The notes under the pieces were generated by a model. It saw only the letters and a program-made list of their open reading frames with translations. It had not been told where the DNA came from and ran no database searches. A program made the translations under genes and the position numbers. Positions 36,111 through 47,404 of a DNA stretch of 64,000 nucleotides are shown here, piece by piece (within the stretch, counting starts at the first letter, position 1; every line of letters starts with the position of its first letter). The stretch is from NCBI GenBank assembly GCA_052144215.1, contig JBKQQS010000003.1, positions 4,923 to 68,922 of the forward strand, given 5' to 3'. The stretch is from Rhodomicrobium sp052144215. Its GTDB lineage: Bacteria > Pseudomonadota > Alphaproteobacteria > Rhizobiales > Rhodomicrobiaceae.

Positions 36111-37028
36111 ATGAGTTCATTGCCTTCAGTGGCTGCGAGTGGCGGTCTGGCGCGGTATCTCGAAGAGATCCGGCGCTTTCCCATGCTTGAGCCCCAGCAA
36201 GAATATATGCTTGCCAAACGCTGGCAGGAGCATGAGGATGCCGCTGCCGCGCAAAAACTCGTAACCTCGCATCTTCGCCTGGTAGCTCGCATTGCCATGG
36301 GATACCGTGGCTATGGCCTTCCGATTGGCGAGGTCATCTCCGAAGGCAATGTCGGCCTCATGCAGGCCGTGAAGCGCTTCGACCCCGATAAAGGGTTCCG
36401 TCTCGCCACCTACGCAATGTGGTGGATACGCGCCGCCATTCAAGAATATATCTTGCGGTCTTGGAGCCTTGTGAAGATGGGCACCACTGCAAGCCAAAAG
36501 AAGCTGTTCTTCAATCTGCGTAAGGCGAAAAGCCAATTGCAGGCCTTGGAGGAGGGCGATCTGCGCCCCGATCAAGTCAAGCAAATCGCGACAAATCTGG
36601 GCGTGCCGGAGGAAGACGTTATCTCCATGAACCGGCGGCTTGGCGGCGATGCGTCGTTGAACGCGCCGCTAAGGGCCGATTCAGAAAGCGGCGAGTGGCA
36701 GGATTGGCTCGTCGACGATACTCCCGATCAAGAGACCCGGCTCGTCGAAAGCGAGGAGCTGGACCGGCGCCGCGAGTATCTCGAAACGGCGATGGAAAGC
36801 CTCAACGATCGCGAGCGCCGCATCTTCACGGCACGGCGCCTCGCCGATGAGCCGCTGACGCTGGAGGAGCTTTCGTCTGAGTTCAACGTCAGCCGGGAGC
36901 GTATCCGGCAGATCGAGGTGCGAGCCTTCGAGAAGGTTCAAAAAGCGGTTCAAAGAGCTGCGATTAAGGCCGAGACGCCCCGCGCCTCGGCGGGGCCTAG
37001 CTCGCCGGCATTTTCGGCCGCTCGCTGA
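36111..37028 (+). CDS. rpoH: Heat-shock sigma factor RpoH (sigma 32)
   Basis: This 305-residue group 3 sigma factor has region 2 residues in HLRLVARIAMGYRGYGLPIG, EGNVGLMQAVKRFDP and YAMWWIRAAIQEYI. The RpoH box is in QKKLFFNLRKAKSQL, and region 4 is FNVSRERIRQIEVRAFEKVQ. The RpoH box distinguishes it from other sigma factors. The start is the ATG at 36111, with a GGGGAGGG site. It is downstream of rluD. Confidence 0.95.
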   Translation: MSSLPSVAASGGLARYLEEIRRFPMLEPQQEYMLAKRWQEHEDAAAAQKLVTSHLRLVARIAMGYRGYGLPIGEVISEGNVGLMQAVKRFDPDKGFRLATYAMWWIRAAIQEYILRSWSLVKMGTTASQKKLFFNLRKAKSQLQALEEGDLRPDQVKQIATNLGVPEEDVISMNRRLGGDASLNAPLRADSESGEWQDWLVDDTPDQETRLVESEELDRRREYLETAMESLNDRERRIFTARRLADEPLTLEELSSEFNVSRERIRQIEVRAFEKVQKAVQRAAIKAETPRASAGPSSPAFSAAR

Positions 37029-37040
37029 GCGGGCCGGAAA

Positions 37041-37080
37041 CGTCATCCCGGAACGGCCACCGGCCGGATCCGGGATCTTC
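37041..37080. repeat. REP-like palindrome after rpoH
   Basis: ATCCCGG (37045-37051) and CCGGGAT (37070-37076) pair around an inner CGGCC-ACC-GGCCG hairpin. The GTCATCCCGG...CCGGGATC form matches extragenic palindromes common in Rhizobiales. It sits between the convergent rpoH and anmK genes and could also end transcription. Confidence 0.4.
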
Positions 37081-37180
37081 AAGAACACAAGCGTTTAGGC
37101 TTGTGCGATCCCGTGTCTGCGCAATGTCATTGCCTGCCGCAGCGCGCAGGGGATGCCCCAAGGCGGCGCCCCCTTGCCGC

Positions 37181-37212
37181 TTACGCAACCCGCCAATTAC
37201 GCAACCCGCCAA
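37181..37212. repeat. 16-bp tandem duplication at the anmK stop
   Basis: TTACGCAACCCGCCAA occurs twice head-to-tail at 37181-37196 and 37197-37212. The second copy carries the anmK stop codon (TAA, minus strand), so the duplication lies just beyond the end of the protein. It looks like recent replication slippage. Confidence 0.75.
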
Positions 37213-38321
37213 TCGCCGTCGCCGGCGCCAGCCACTTCTCCCCCCACGACCGGCTCGGAAACCCCAGTCGTGCCCGGGTAGCTGCAGGGAAGCTGGCGGA
37301 GACGGCGTACGGCGAGATAGGCAAAGGCTTGCGCTTCCATGAAGCTGGCGCTAAAGCCCGCAGCATCCGCTGTCACGATATTGGCCCCAAGCACGCGGCG
37401 AAGCCCCTCGAACATATGAGGATTCCGGGCGCCTCCGCCCGTCACGATCCAGACTTCAGGCCGCGCCGGAAGCAGCCGGGCTGCGGCCGCCACAGCTGCG
37501 ACGGTGAACGCTGTGAGCGTCGCAGCCCCGTCCGCAGGGGACAAGCCCTCAAGCTGAGCCAGGTTGAACGAGCCGCGATCCAGCGATTTAGGCGGAGGCG
37601 CCACAAAATACGGATGTGCGAGAAGCCCTGCGAGGACCTGCCTATTGACCGTGCCGGATAAGGCGAGGCGCGCGTCGCGGTCGAGCGGCTCACCGGTGTG
37701 GCGGAGCGCCCAATCGTCGAGCAAGCAGTTGCCGGGACCCGCATCGAAGGCGATAAGCCCCTCCGCCAGCCCGTCGGGAACAAAGGTTACGTTTGAAATG
37801 CCGCCAATATTAACGAAGGCGGCGGGCAGCGGCAGCCGCGCGTGCATAGCCAATGCGCGGTGAAAAACCGGTACGAGCGGCGCGCCCTGGCCGCCGGCCT
37901 CCACATCCGCGGCCCGGAAATCGTAGACGACGGCAAGTCCCAGCGCTGCGGCGAGGCCGGGTCCGTCGCCAAGCTGCACCGTCAGACCCGCCTCAGGATG
38001 GTGAAACACGGTCTGCCCGTGAAATCCCGCCACATCGATGCTAGAAAGCTCGATCCCATGAGCAGCCACGAAGGTCCTGACGCTTTCCTCGTGTTTCTGC
38101 GTGATCATGCTTTCTGCGAGGGCGAGCACGCCGCTGCGGTCGTCCCGGCGTTTCAATCCGCGCGCCGATATCATCGCCTCGCGCAGCAACTGGCGCTCGG
38201 CATGAGTGTAAGGGTATTCCGAAGCTGGCCCGAATGAATGGATCGTTTCGCCATCCGTTTCCATTAGCGCAACATCGATGCTGTCCATCGAAGTGCCGCT
38301 CATAAGCCCGATCGCCTTCAT
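37197..38321 (-). CDS. anmK: Anhydro-N-acetylmuramic acid kinase
   Basis: This 374-residue ASKHA-fold kinase phosphorylates and hydrolyses 1,6-anhydro-MurNAc during cell-wall recycling. The family start KAIGLMSGTSMDSIDVALM is clear, with VAGFHGQTVFHHPE and WIVTGGGARNPHMF further on. The ATG at 38321 follows GAGGG. It is convergent with rpoH and divergent from tyrS. Confidence 0.93.
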   Translation of the reverse strand: MKAIGLMSGTSMDSIDVALMETDGETIHSFGPASEYPYTHAERQLLREAMISARGLKRRDDRSGVLALAESMITQKHEESVRTFVAAHGIELSSIDVAGFHGQTVFHHPEAGLTVQLGDGPGLAAALGLAVVYDFRAADVEAGGQGAPLVPVFHRALAMHARLPLPAAFVNIGGISNVTFVPDGLAEGLIAFDAGPGNCLLDDWALRHTGEPLDRDARLALSGTVNRQVLAGLLAHPYFVAPPPKSLDRGSFNLAQLEGLSPADGAATLTAFTVAAVAAAARLLPARPEVWIVTGGGARNPHMFEGLRRVLGANIVTADAAGFSASFMEAQAFAYLAVRRLRQLPCSYPGTTGVSEPVVGGEVAGAGDGDWRVA

Positions 38322-38422
38322 CAACCCTCGCTTGACGCAAAACGCGAATGCCGTACATGGTGCCGTTTCTGGTACACGCTCCTCGTGTGTCTGTCGAGGT
38401 GCAGGGGACGACGGAGGATTTC

Positions 38423-39688
38423 ATGCGCGCCGCGGCGAAAAAGCAATCGGATTTTATCCAAATTTTAAAAGAACGCGGCTATTTGCACCAAATTTCCGAC
38501 GAGGATGGCCTAAAGGCCGCGGCGGCGAAGGGCATAATCACGGCCTACGCCGGCTACGATTGTACCGCCGCAAGCCTGCATGTGGGCAATCTCATCAGCA
38601 TCATGATGCTGCGGGTCTTGCAGCAGGCCGGCCATAAGCCGATCGTGCTGCTCGGCGGGGGCACGACCAAGGTGGGCGATCCGTCCGGAAAGGACGAGAC
38701 GCGCAAGCTCCTCACCCAAAAGGAGATCGACGCAAACAAGGCGAGCATCAAGACGGCGTTCACAAAGCTCCTAAGCTTTGGAGATGGCGAGATAGACGCG
38801 ATCCTTGTGGACAATGACGAGTGGCTGAAAAACCTACGCTACATCAAGTTCCTGCGCGAGTACGGGCGGCATTTCACGATCAACCGGATGCTTACGTTCG
38901 ACTCGGTGAAGCTTAGGCTCGAGCGCGAGCAGCCGCTGACCTTCCTCGAATTCAACTACATGCTTTTGCAGGCGTACGACTTCCTCGAGCTTGCACGCCG
39001 CTACAATTGCGTGCTGCAGATGGGCGGCTCGGACCAATGGGGCAATATCGTGAACGGCATCGAACTCGGCCGGCGTGCCGAGGGCCGCGAACTCTTCGGC
39101 CTCACCACGCCGCTTCTCACCACTTCGTCCGGCGCGAAAATGGGTAAATCGGTCAAAGGCGCGGTCTGGCTGAACGCCGATATGCTGAGCCCCTACGATT
39201 ACTGGCAGTTCTGGCGCAACACCGAGGACGCCGACGTGACGCGGTTCTTGCGCCTTTTCACAGATCTGCCGCTAAGCGAGATCGCGCGCCTCGAGGCGCT
39301 CGCTGGCTCGGAGATTAACGAGGCGAAGAAAGTTCTCGCAACCGAGGCGACTGCGCTCATGCACGGGCGCGCAGCAGCGGAAGCCGCGGCCGAAACCGCC
39401 CGCAAGGCCTTCGAGGAAGGCGAGTCCGCGGAGGGACTTCCGACCATAGAGATCCCAAAAGCCGACTTGAGCCAGGGCATAGGCCTTCTGAACGCAAGCA
39501 CGCTCGCGGGGCTTGTTGCCTCCACAAGCGAGGCGAGGCGTCAGATCAAAGGCGGCGCGTTGCGTTTGAACGGCGTCGCCGCCACGGACGAGCGCGCAAC
39601 CATCACACTCAAGGACCTTAATCCCGACGGCGTCATCAAACTCTCGCTCGGCAAGAAGCGCCACGTGCTCCTGCGGCCGGCGCCGTAA
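38423..39688 (+). CDS. tyrS: Tyrosyl-tRNA synthetase
   Basis: This 421-residue class I synthetase has a HIGH-type motif as TAASLHVGN and a KMSKS-type loop as AKMGKSVKG. The tyrosine-binding region is YDFLELARRYNCVLQMGGSD, and a C-terminal S4-like RNA-binding domain occupies residues about 355-420. The ATG at 38423 follows GGAGG at good spacing, so the longer frame to 38348 is not used. It is divergent from anmK, as in many alphaproteobacteria. Confidence 0.95.
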   Translation: MRAAAKKQSDFIQILKERGYLHQISDEDGLKAAAAKGIITAYAGYDCTAASLHVGNLISIMMLRVLQQAGHKPIVLLGGGTTKVGDPSGKDETRKLLTQKEIDANKASIKTAFTKLLSFGDGEIDAILVDNDEWLKNLRYIKFLREYGRHFTINRMLTFDSVKLRLEREQPLTFLEFNYMLLQAYDFLELARRYNCVLQMGGSDQWGNIVNGIELGRRAEGRELFGLTTPLLTTSSGAKMGKSVKGAVWLNADMLSPYDYWQFWRNTEDADVTRFLRLFTDLPLSEIARLEALAGSEINEAKKVLATEATALMHGRAAAEAAAETARKAFEEGESAEGLPTIEIPKADLSQGIGLLNASTLAGLVASTSEARRQIKGGALRLNGVAATDERATITLKDLNPDGVIKLSLGKKRHVLLRPAP

Positions 39689-39905
39689 GTAAGCAGGCTC
39701 TCAGCCAGCGATTCGGGCACGGTTGCCCCGGGTCAAATCATCCTTATTCGTCATTTCGCAATCCTCCTTGCGCAGGGGATCCGTTCCTGCCTTCAAATTT
39801 CTTTGAAAAAAAACAAAAAAACGAAAGCCAATATGGGATAAGGTTAATAAGACTACCACGATGTTTCAACCCACGGACGCTGCAAGAAAAAAAGGGAGAC
39901 GGAAC

Positions 39906-40724
39906 ATGAAATCTCTGATTGTCGCACTTCTCGCAGGCCTCGCATTGACCGGCTCATCAGAGGCCCAGCCTTCCGACAGAGACGGCGGTTCGGGCTGGCG
40001 GCGTCACGAAAGGGAAGAGCGATACGCCCGGCGGCGTCACGAAAGGGAAGAGCAATACGCCCGGCGCCGCCGCGAAACAGAAGAAGGTTACCGTGTGCGG
40101 CGGCGCGAAAGAGAAGAGGGTTACCGCTTGCGGTTCCGCGAAAGCGAAGAGGGCTACGGCTGGCGTCCCCGCGAAAGACGGGACCGGCAATTCGACGAGG
40201 CCCCCCGCTGGCGTTGGCGCCTCGTGAGAGAAGACGGCGGCGGCTGGCAGCACCGCTGGCGGCACCAACGGCGGCACCACGTAAGACATTACGGCGAGGG
40301 CGAGCGGGACCGCGAAAGGGATGAGGACCATCGCGGGCGGCGCTACGAAGGCGATCAGGGCCGCTGGTGGCACCCCGAAAGAGACGAGGGCCACGTCTGG
40401 CGGGAAGCCGAAAGATACGGCGGCCGGGGCCGCCACTGCCGCGAACCGATGCACGCCGCTGGCGACGCTGACGCGCGCCAGGAGAACGCCCGCAACATGG
40501 CTATTAAGGCCTGGCAAGAGCAGGTGATAAACGAGCACGGCGAACGGTACATCAATTTCGCCGCAGCGGTCGTCCTCGACGAGCATTGCGACCCGGCCCG
40601 CGTCGGTGAGAACAATCTTCTCGATCTGAAGCGCTGTGTCATCACGGCGGCCCCGTGTCTCACACCACGCGAAGAGGAAGGCCGGCGCGAAGGGGAACGC
40701 CCGCGCGAAGAAGAGCGCCGCTAA
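39906..40724 (+). CDS. Secreted Arg/Glu-rich repeat protein
   Basis: This 272-residue protein has a signal peptide (KSLIVALLAGLALTGSSEA). About five head-to-tail units of 10-11 residues follow, of the type RRREREEGYR (residues about 32-95). A His/Arg/Trp/Gly-rich stretch is next, and then a C-terminal ordered part with NMAIKAWQEQVINEHGERYI and three cysteines. The tail is acidic-basic alternating. The C-terminal part looks like a small exported domain; the repeats are highly charged. No family is recognised. A terminator follows immediately. Confidence 0.7.
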   Translation: MKSLIVALLAGLALTGSSEAQPSDRDGGSGWRRHEREERYARRRHEREEQYARRRRETEEGYRVRRREREEGYRLRFRESEEGYGWRPRERRDRQFDEAPRWRWRLVREDGGGWQHRWRHQRRHHVRHYGEGERDRERDEDHRGRRYEGDQGRWWHPERDEGHVWREAERYGGRGRHCREPMHAAGDADARQENARNMAIKAWQEQVINEHGERYINFAAAVVLDEHCDPARVGENNLLDLKRCVITAAPCLTPREEEGRREGERPREEERR

Positions 40725-40729
40725 TTAAG

Positions 40730-40755
40730 AGCCCGGCTAACTGCCGGGCTTTTTA
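40730..40755 (+). terminator. Rho-independent terminator
   Basis: AGCCCGGC-TAACT-GCCGGGCT forms a perfect 8-bp stem followed by TTTTT, six bases after the stop of the repeat-protein gene. Confidence 0.85.
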
Positions 40756-40931
40756 TTCGTATAGATACCCGACTCCTTCCGCACGCGGCGAATCGCGCGC
40801 GAGGAGATCTTCGAGCAGAAGCACTTGGAGCGGTCCTCGAAAACCTAGGCCGCGGTGGCCGGGCGGCAAGCGCATATAGTTCGAGAACGTTGAACTGTTG
40901 AACTCAGCGTGGACGACGCCATCTCTGCTGC

Positions 40932-41243
40932 ATGGATGAAGAGATGCTCGCGGAGACGGCGCCCTTGAGGCTTGAGACGGTGCTTTACGCGCTGAGCGAT
41001 CCTGTGCGTCTGCACATCGTGCAAAATCTCGCTGAGCGGGGCGAGCTTGCCTGCTATGCTGCGGTGGCCGGCCTCGACATTGCAAAATCCACGCAATCGC
41101 ATCACTACCGGATTTTGCGCGAGGCGGGTTTGATCGCACAGCGCAAGGAAGGTGTGTGCTTCATCTCAAGATTGCGAAGACCGGACATCGACGCGTGTTT
41201 TCCGGGGCTGCTCGATGCGGTGCTGAGCAATTTCAAGGTCTGA
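40932..41243 (+). CDS. ArsR-family winged-helix regulator
   Basis: This 103-residue protein has an ArsR-type fold: LETVLYALSDPVRLHIVQNL, the recognition helix region KSTQSHHYRILREAGLI and the wing QRKEGVCFISRL. Only one cysteine lies near the wing and one in the helix preceding the HTH, so a metal-sensing site is not evident. It is monocistronic. Its target is unknown. Confidence 0.85.
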   Translation: MDEEMLAETAPLRLETVLYALSDPVRLHIVQNLAERGELACYAAVAGLDIAKSTQSHHYRILREAGLIAQRKEGVCFISRLRRPDIDACFPGLLDAVLSNFKV

Positions 41244-41497
41244 GAGTTCCCGCGGGCATTACTCACGAATAGGCTGAAGACGTTCGCGCAGGAGGGCCGC
41301 GTAAAAGGCGCCCGCGTTTTGTTCCCCATATATGAGATTACTACGCCGGCAGGCGCACCCCCTGCCTTGCTTCTATATCCTCTTCAAACGAGCTTAGGCA
41401 CACCAACTGCTGGACGTAAGCCGGAGCCGTGCCGGCTTTTCCAGACGCTCGTTTCCCAACCGGTCGAGGGAAAGGATGGTGTGAGAAGGAGGCCGCT

Positions 41498-41734
41498 ATG
41501 CAAATACAAATCACGTTAGAGCCGAAGCATGAAGAAGCCTACGAACTGGCCGAGGTGTTGCGGGCGTTTGCTGCCGGCTACGAAAACTGGATGATCAGGA
41601 GTATCAAATCCGGAAGGCATACTCTCCACGATGAGGGCGGCGAGTTGATAGCGTCGCTTGAGATCGTTAAGGGAGCTGTGCGTGAGCGCGACCCATCGCA
41701 TGCGGCGAGGTTGATGGATATCCAGTTTCGATAA
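41498..41734 (+). CDS. Small hypothetical protein
   Basis: This 78-residue protein has a very good ribosome-binding site (AAGGAGG five bases before the ATG). The sequence suggests alternating strand/helix: MQIQITLEPKHEEAYELAEV, then ENWMIRSIKSGRHTLHDE. It has no signal or membrane segment, and I recognise no family. It is followed by a secreted-protein gene after 220 bp. Confidence 0.6.
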   Translation: MQIQITLEPKHEEAYELAEVLRAFAAGYENWMIRSIKSGRHTLHDEGGELIASLEIVKGAVRERDPSHAARLMDIQFR

Positions 41735-41953
41735 AGGCGGCCGGCGCCATGGTTCTCTGCGCGGCGCTGATCGCGGCAGGTGAGCGCGCTTGTGGCCTCC
41801 AGATAATATGCGCGTAATATGCGCGCGATTAAGCAGGCTTGCGAGCGGCCTTCCGGCACGCCGTTCCACAAAAAGGCCATGCGAGCCGCTTTATCCTGTT
41901 GCACCGTATCCGCTTGGCCACGGCAGGCCGGCAGAACAGTGTCAGAGGAGCTT

Positions 41954-43003
41954 ATGCGCCGCCTATTGGTCTTCACAATCGTCTTCGCGCTTCTGCAGCC
42001 CACGGCTGCTGCGCCGGTAGCGCCAGCGCCTTCGGGAACGCCAGATGCGGTCTTGAAATGGATTAAGAACTATCGCGCCAAGCCCAACCCCATGGCGGTT
42101 CCTGCCGTGATCCGGGCGCTCAGTGCGCATGGCACGATCAAAGACCCGGACGCGTCCGGCGTTTATGTCGGCTTCTACGCCGGTGTTCTGGGTGCCAACC
42201 CGGCGCAGGCGTGGCCCCTGATTGAGAATAGCTTGCCGCTGCCATTCGAGGATCAGTGGATCGTCATCCGCGCTCTTGCCTATTCAGGCCTGCCGCAATG
42301 GAAAGACCTGATGCGCGCGCTCGCTCTTCGCGTGCCGGACCGCCAGGTCATGGCGCAGCGATACTTGGACGGCGAACTGCCCGCGCTCAATCAAGTCTCG
42401 CTTGAGCCGGCGCAACGCAGCTCGATGGACAAGGTGAAAGGCTTTTTCAGCGGCGATATGTTCTCGAACGAAAAAAAGCCGGCGAAACGCCAGATCACGT
42501 TTCAATCGTCGCCTGAGCTGATCGACGCGCTCTGGGGTATTTACTACGCCACGGGCAGCGAAGCGGCGATCGCGCAGATCGTGGTGCTGCTCCCCTGGTC
42601 GAAGGACCGGGATAATACCGAAAAGCTTACCATAGGCAGCATGGCGAAGTTTACGCTTGCCTCCAATGCCGCGCGGGACGCCGAGCTACTCGGCGTGCTC
42701 AAACACTTGCAAGAGAACCAATCCAACGCGGTGAAGCCGATTCTGGCCGAGGTGATCGAAGCCGCCGAGCTCGTCGATACGGCGCGCATCGGCAAGGAAG
42801 CGGTCGCAGCGCTCGAGGAGCTTAAGAAAAAGGGTCCCGGCTCGACGCGTGAGCTGATGACGTGGGGCTCGGTGAGCGAAGCGGCGATCTCGTTCGGCTG
42901 CCTCGGCCTCGCAGCGGCTGGGCAGGTCGAGGCGGGTATTCCTTGCGTCGTCGGCGGTGCGCTGACCACCGGCGCGCTGCGCTACTTGGGGCGGACGGAT
43001 TGA
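41954..43003 (+). CDS. Exported hypothetical protein
   Basis: This 349-residue protein has a signal peptide (RRLLVFTIVFALLQPTAAA). I use the ATG at 41954 with AGGAG just upstream, because longer starts place sequence before the signal. The body is mainly helical and reads like repeated helix pairs (ALSAHGTIKDPDASGVYVGF, FEDQWIVIRALAYSGLPQW). It ends with a hydrophobic Gly/Ala-rich segment that could anchor it. No family is recognised. It is convergent with metH. Confidence 0.7.
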   Translation: MRRLLVFTIVFALLQPTAAAPVAPAPSGTPDAVLKWIKNYRAKPNPMAVPAVIRALSAHGTIKDPDASGVYVGFYAGVLGANPAQAWPLIENSLPLPFEDQWIVIRALAYSGLPQWKDLMRALALRVPDRQVMAQRYLDGELPALNQVSLEPAQRSSMDKVKGFFSGDMFSNEKKPAKRQITFQSSPELIDALWGIYYATGSEAAIAQIVVLLPWSKDRDNTEKLTIGSMAKFTLASNAARDAELLGVLKHLQENQSNAVKPILAEVIEAAELVDTARIGKEAVAALEELKKKGPGSTRELMTWGSVSEAAISFGCLGLAAAGQVEAGIPCVVGGALTTGALRYLGRTD

Positions 43004-43021
43004 TCCTGAAGGCCGGCCCCG

Positions 43022-45703
<2,682 letters not shown>

Positions 45704-45800
45704 GCCTTAAACGTTCCCATGCGCCTAAACAGCCTATGGCGCACCTTGGTGGCCAAGACCCCAAGTTTCAAGGAAAATCCCTTGGGCAGGAAAGAGCTCG

Positions 45801-46040
45801 TCAAGCATCTGGCGGAGAATCGCGGCGCGAACCGCTGCAACAGCCGCCCGCCTGTTCTTGAACCGGCGGACAGGGCACATCGCCGTAAGAGCAGAAAACG
45901 CAGCAATCGCCCTTTTTGGGCTTCATTTCCAATCCGCAGCTCTTGCACTGGTAGAAATAGATGCACGCATCGCCAGGCATCGTTTCGGTAGCTCGGCAAC
46001 CGCAGGCCGGGCACGTGATGGTCGATTGCAACTGTACCAC
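45801..46040 (-). CDS. GDCCVxC-domain small Cys-rich protein
   Basis: This 79-residue protein has CPACGC and CKSCGLEMKP motifs and the family signature GDCCVFCSYGDVPCPP. This GDCCVxC family often has selenocysteine at the second cysteine position; here it is cysteine. It is probably a small redox or metal-binding protein of unknown function. The start is a GTG at 46040. A truncated relative lies at 47294-47365. Confidence 0.85.
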   Translation of the reverse strand: MVQLQSTITCPACGCRATETMPGDACIYFYQCKSCGLEMKPKKGDCCVFCSYGDVPCPPVQEQAGGCCSGSRRDSPPDA

Positions 46041-46102
46041 GAGTCAACGCCTCTTTTTTTGAGCCGCCAGATGCACTTATTCACGAGCAAAGCGTGAAAG
46101 CA

Positions 46103-46515
46103 TCACGATTTCATTTTTGTTAGGCTTCGCGCTCTCCAAGGCGCGAAGAACCTGGAACTCGCAAAATCTTCCACGCACAGGAAGGGTTCGAATTTGTTTG
46201 CTAACTCTCCAATCCGATCAGCGGACTCAAGCTTATCTTGCCCATGCTGTGCTGCTTTTGAATTTCGTTCGTCGACCGAGGTCCAGGCCGAGGCTTCACG
46301 CAAAAGCGGGCCTGTGGCGTTGATTCGAAACGCTTCTTTGTGCCGTTCTTCCAGGTAATCTTTGATCTGCGAACCGAGCAAAAACGAGCTATGAGCTCTT
46401 GCAGCGTTCGTTTTTCCTTCGAGAGTATAAGCTGCCACCGCGCTATCAGAGCGCCGAAAAAAGAAACCGCTACGCTAAGAAAAGCAATCGCCGCAGTAGG
46501 TACCCAACTAGGCAT
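46103..46515 (-). pseudogene. Possible frameshifted membrane-protein gene
   Basis: Two overlapping minus-strand frames read as one broken protein. The first (start 46515) gives a transmembrane N-terminus (WVPTAAIAFLSVAVSFFGAL). The second, entered near 46400, gives a charged, helical, coding-like tail (SQIKDYLEERHKEAF) ending at 46103. Neither alone resembles a complete protein. A single-base indel would join them. The alternative is a short real gene in one frame. Confidence 0.35.
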
Positions 46516-46563
46516 TTACAATCTCAGAATTTCAATCTAATTTGTAAGCAGGCTTACGACAAA

Positions 46564-47010
46564 TTACTTTTGCAGTAGTTGGTCTTGCGCTGGTTCCTGC
46601 AAGCCTTGCGCTTGTTTCATGCCAAACTGAACATGTTTAAGCGCACGGAGCTTGGCTATGGTGACGAAATCGCGGTCGTTGTGAAGGAGGGTTGTGCCGT
46701 ATCGCAAGGCGATTTCTGCGATGCAGCAGTCGATGACGCTTCGGACAGTTAGCCCGCGGCGGCGCAGATCGAAATAAAGCCGGGCTGCCGCAGCCCAGCT
46801 TTCACCGTCCATCTCAAGATAATCTTGATCGGCGAGATAGTCCGAGAGCCTCAGCCATTCCTTCTCGTCGCGTGCACCTTGTAGAAGCTCCATCTGGGTA
46901 AAGCGCGTGAGGTGATAATCGCGGCCGTCGAGCAGTTCCCGCAGCGCCTGCGTCACCACGCCTGTGCGATCCCTGAACAGCAGGACAAGAACGCTCGTAT
47001 CAATCAGCAT
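46564..47010 (-). CDS. vapC: VapC toxin, PIN-domain ribonuclease
   Basis: This 148-residue PIN-domain protein has the conserved acidic residues: Asp4 in MLIDTSVLV, Glu in FTQMELLQGARD, Asp in VIDCCIAEIA and Asp in LLHNDRDF. VapC toxins cleave tRNA or rRNA. It overlaps vapB by 11 bases, in the usual antitoxin-first order. All four acidic positions are intact, so it is probably functional. Confidence 0.87.
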   Translation of the reverse strand: MLIDTSVLVLLFRDRTGVVTQALRELLDGRDYHLTRFTQMELLQGARDEKEWLRLSDYLADQDYLEMDGESWAAAARLYFDLRRRGLTVRSVIDCCIAEIALRYGTTLLHNDRDFVTIAKLRALKHVQFGMKQAQGLQEPAQDQLLQK

Positions 47011-47212
47011 CGTAGCGCGTATGTCTCAGCGCTTTGTGATCGTAGCGGTCTTCGAGGGCGATCTTGCCGGCAAGATCGAACAAATCTTTCTTCTTCTTGA
47101 CCTTGAGAAATTCCTGCAAGGCCAGATGTACGGCTTCTTTTTTCGTTTTCACGTTCGCCACCCTCATGACCTCGCCGATCAGCGCATCGTCGATATCGAT
47201 ATTTGTGCGCAT
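47000..47212 (-). CDS. vapB: VapB antitoxin
   Basis: This 70-residue protein starts MRTNIDIDDALIGEVMRVA, the VapB/DUF2191 pattern: a DNA-binding beta strand and helix, followed by a helical toxin-binding tail rich in Lys and Asp. I use the ATG at 47212, because this is the normal N-terminus. It lies just downstream of a perfect 15-bp palindrome. Confidence 0.85.
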   Translation of the reverse strand: MRTNIDIDDALIGEVMRVANVKTKKEAVHLALQEFLKVKKKKDLFDLAGKIALEDRYDHKALRHTRYDAD

Positions 47213-47238
47213 GGTGCGATACCCTCGCTCAGATGCCT

Positions 47239-47253
47239 TGTGTATGATACACA
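47239..47253. promoter_or_regulatory. Operator palindrome of vapBC
   Basis: TGTGTAT-G-ATACACA is a perfect inverted repeat 27 bases upstream of the vapB start. VapB or the VapBC complex usually binds such a site to repress its own operon. Confidence 0.6.
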
Positions 47254-47293
47254 TGGTGGCGCACAAAGGAAGCTCTTTTTGAGGCCAGCGGCG

Positions 47294-47365
47294 TTAAGCG
47301 GCGCCGAAGGTTTCGACGAGGTGGCCGCATTGCGGGCAGGCGATTGTCGATTGCAGCTGAACCAT
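47294..47365 (-). pseudogene. Truncated copy of the GDCCVxC gene
   Basis: From the ATG at 47365 the frame encodes MVQLQSTIACPQCGHLVETF and three more residues before a stop. The start is nearly identical to that of the intact gene at 45801-46040 (MVQLQSTITCPACG), but everything after the first CxxC is lost. It marks the far side of the segment that contains VapBC. Confidence 0.6.
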
Positions 47366-47404
47366 AATCCGGTACTCGCTTGCCTAGCTTAAGGACGGCT
47401 GCAC

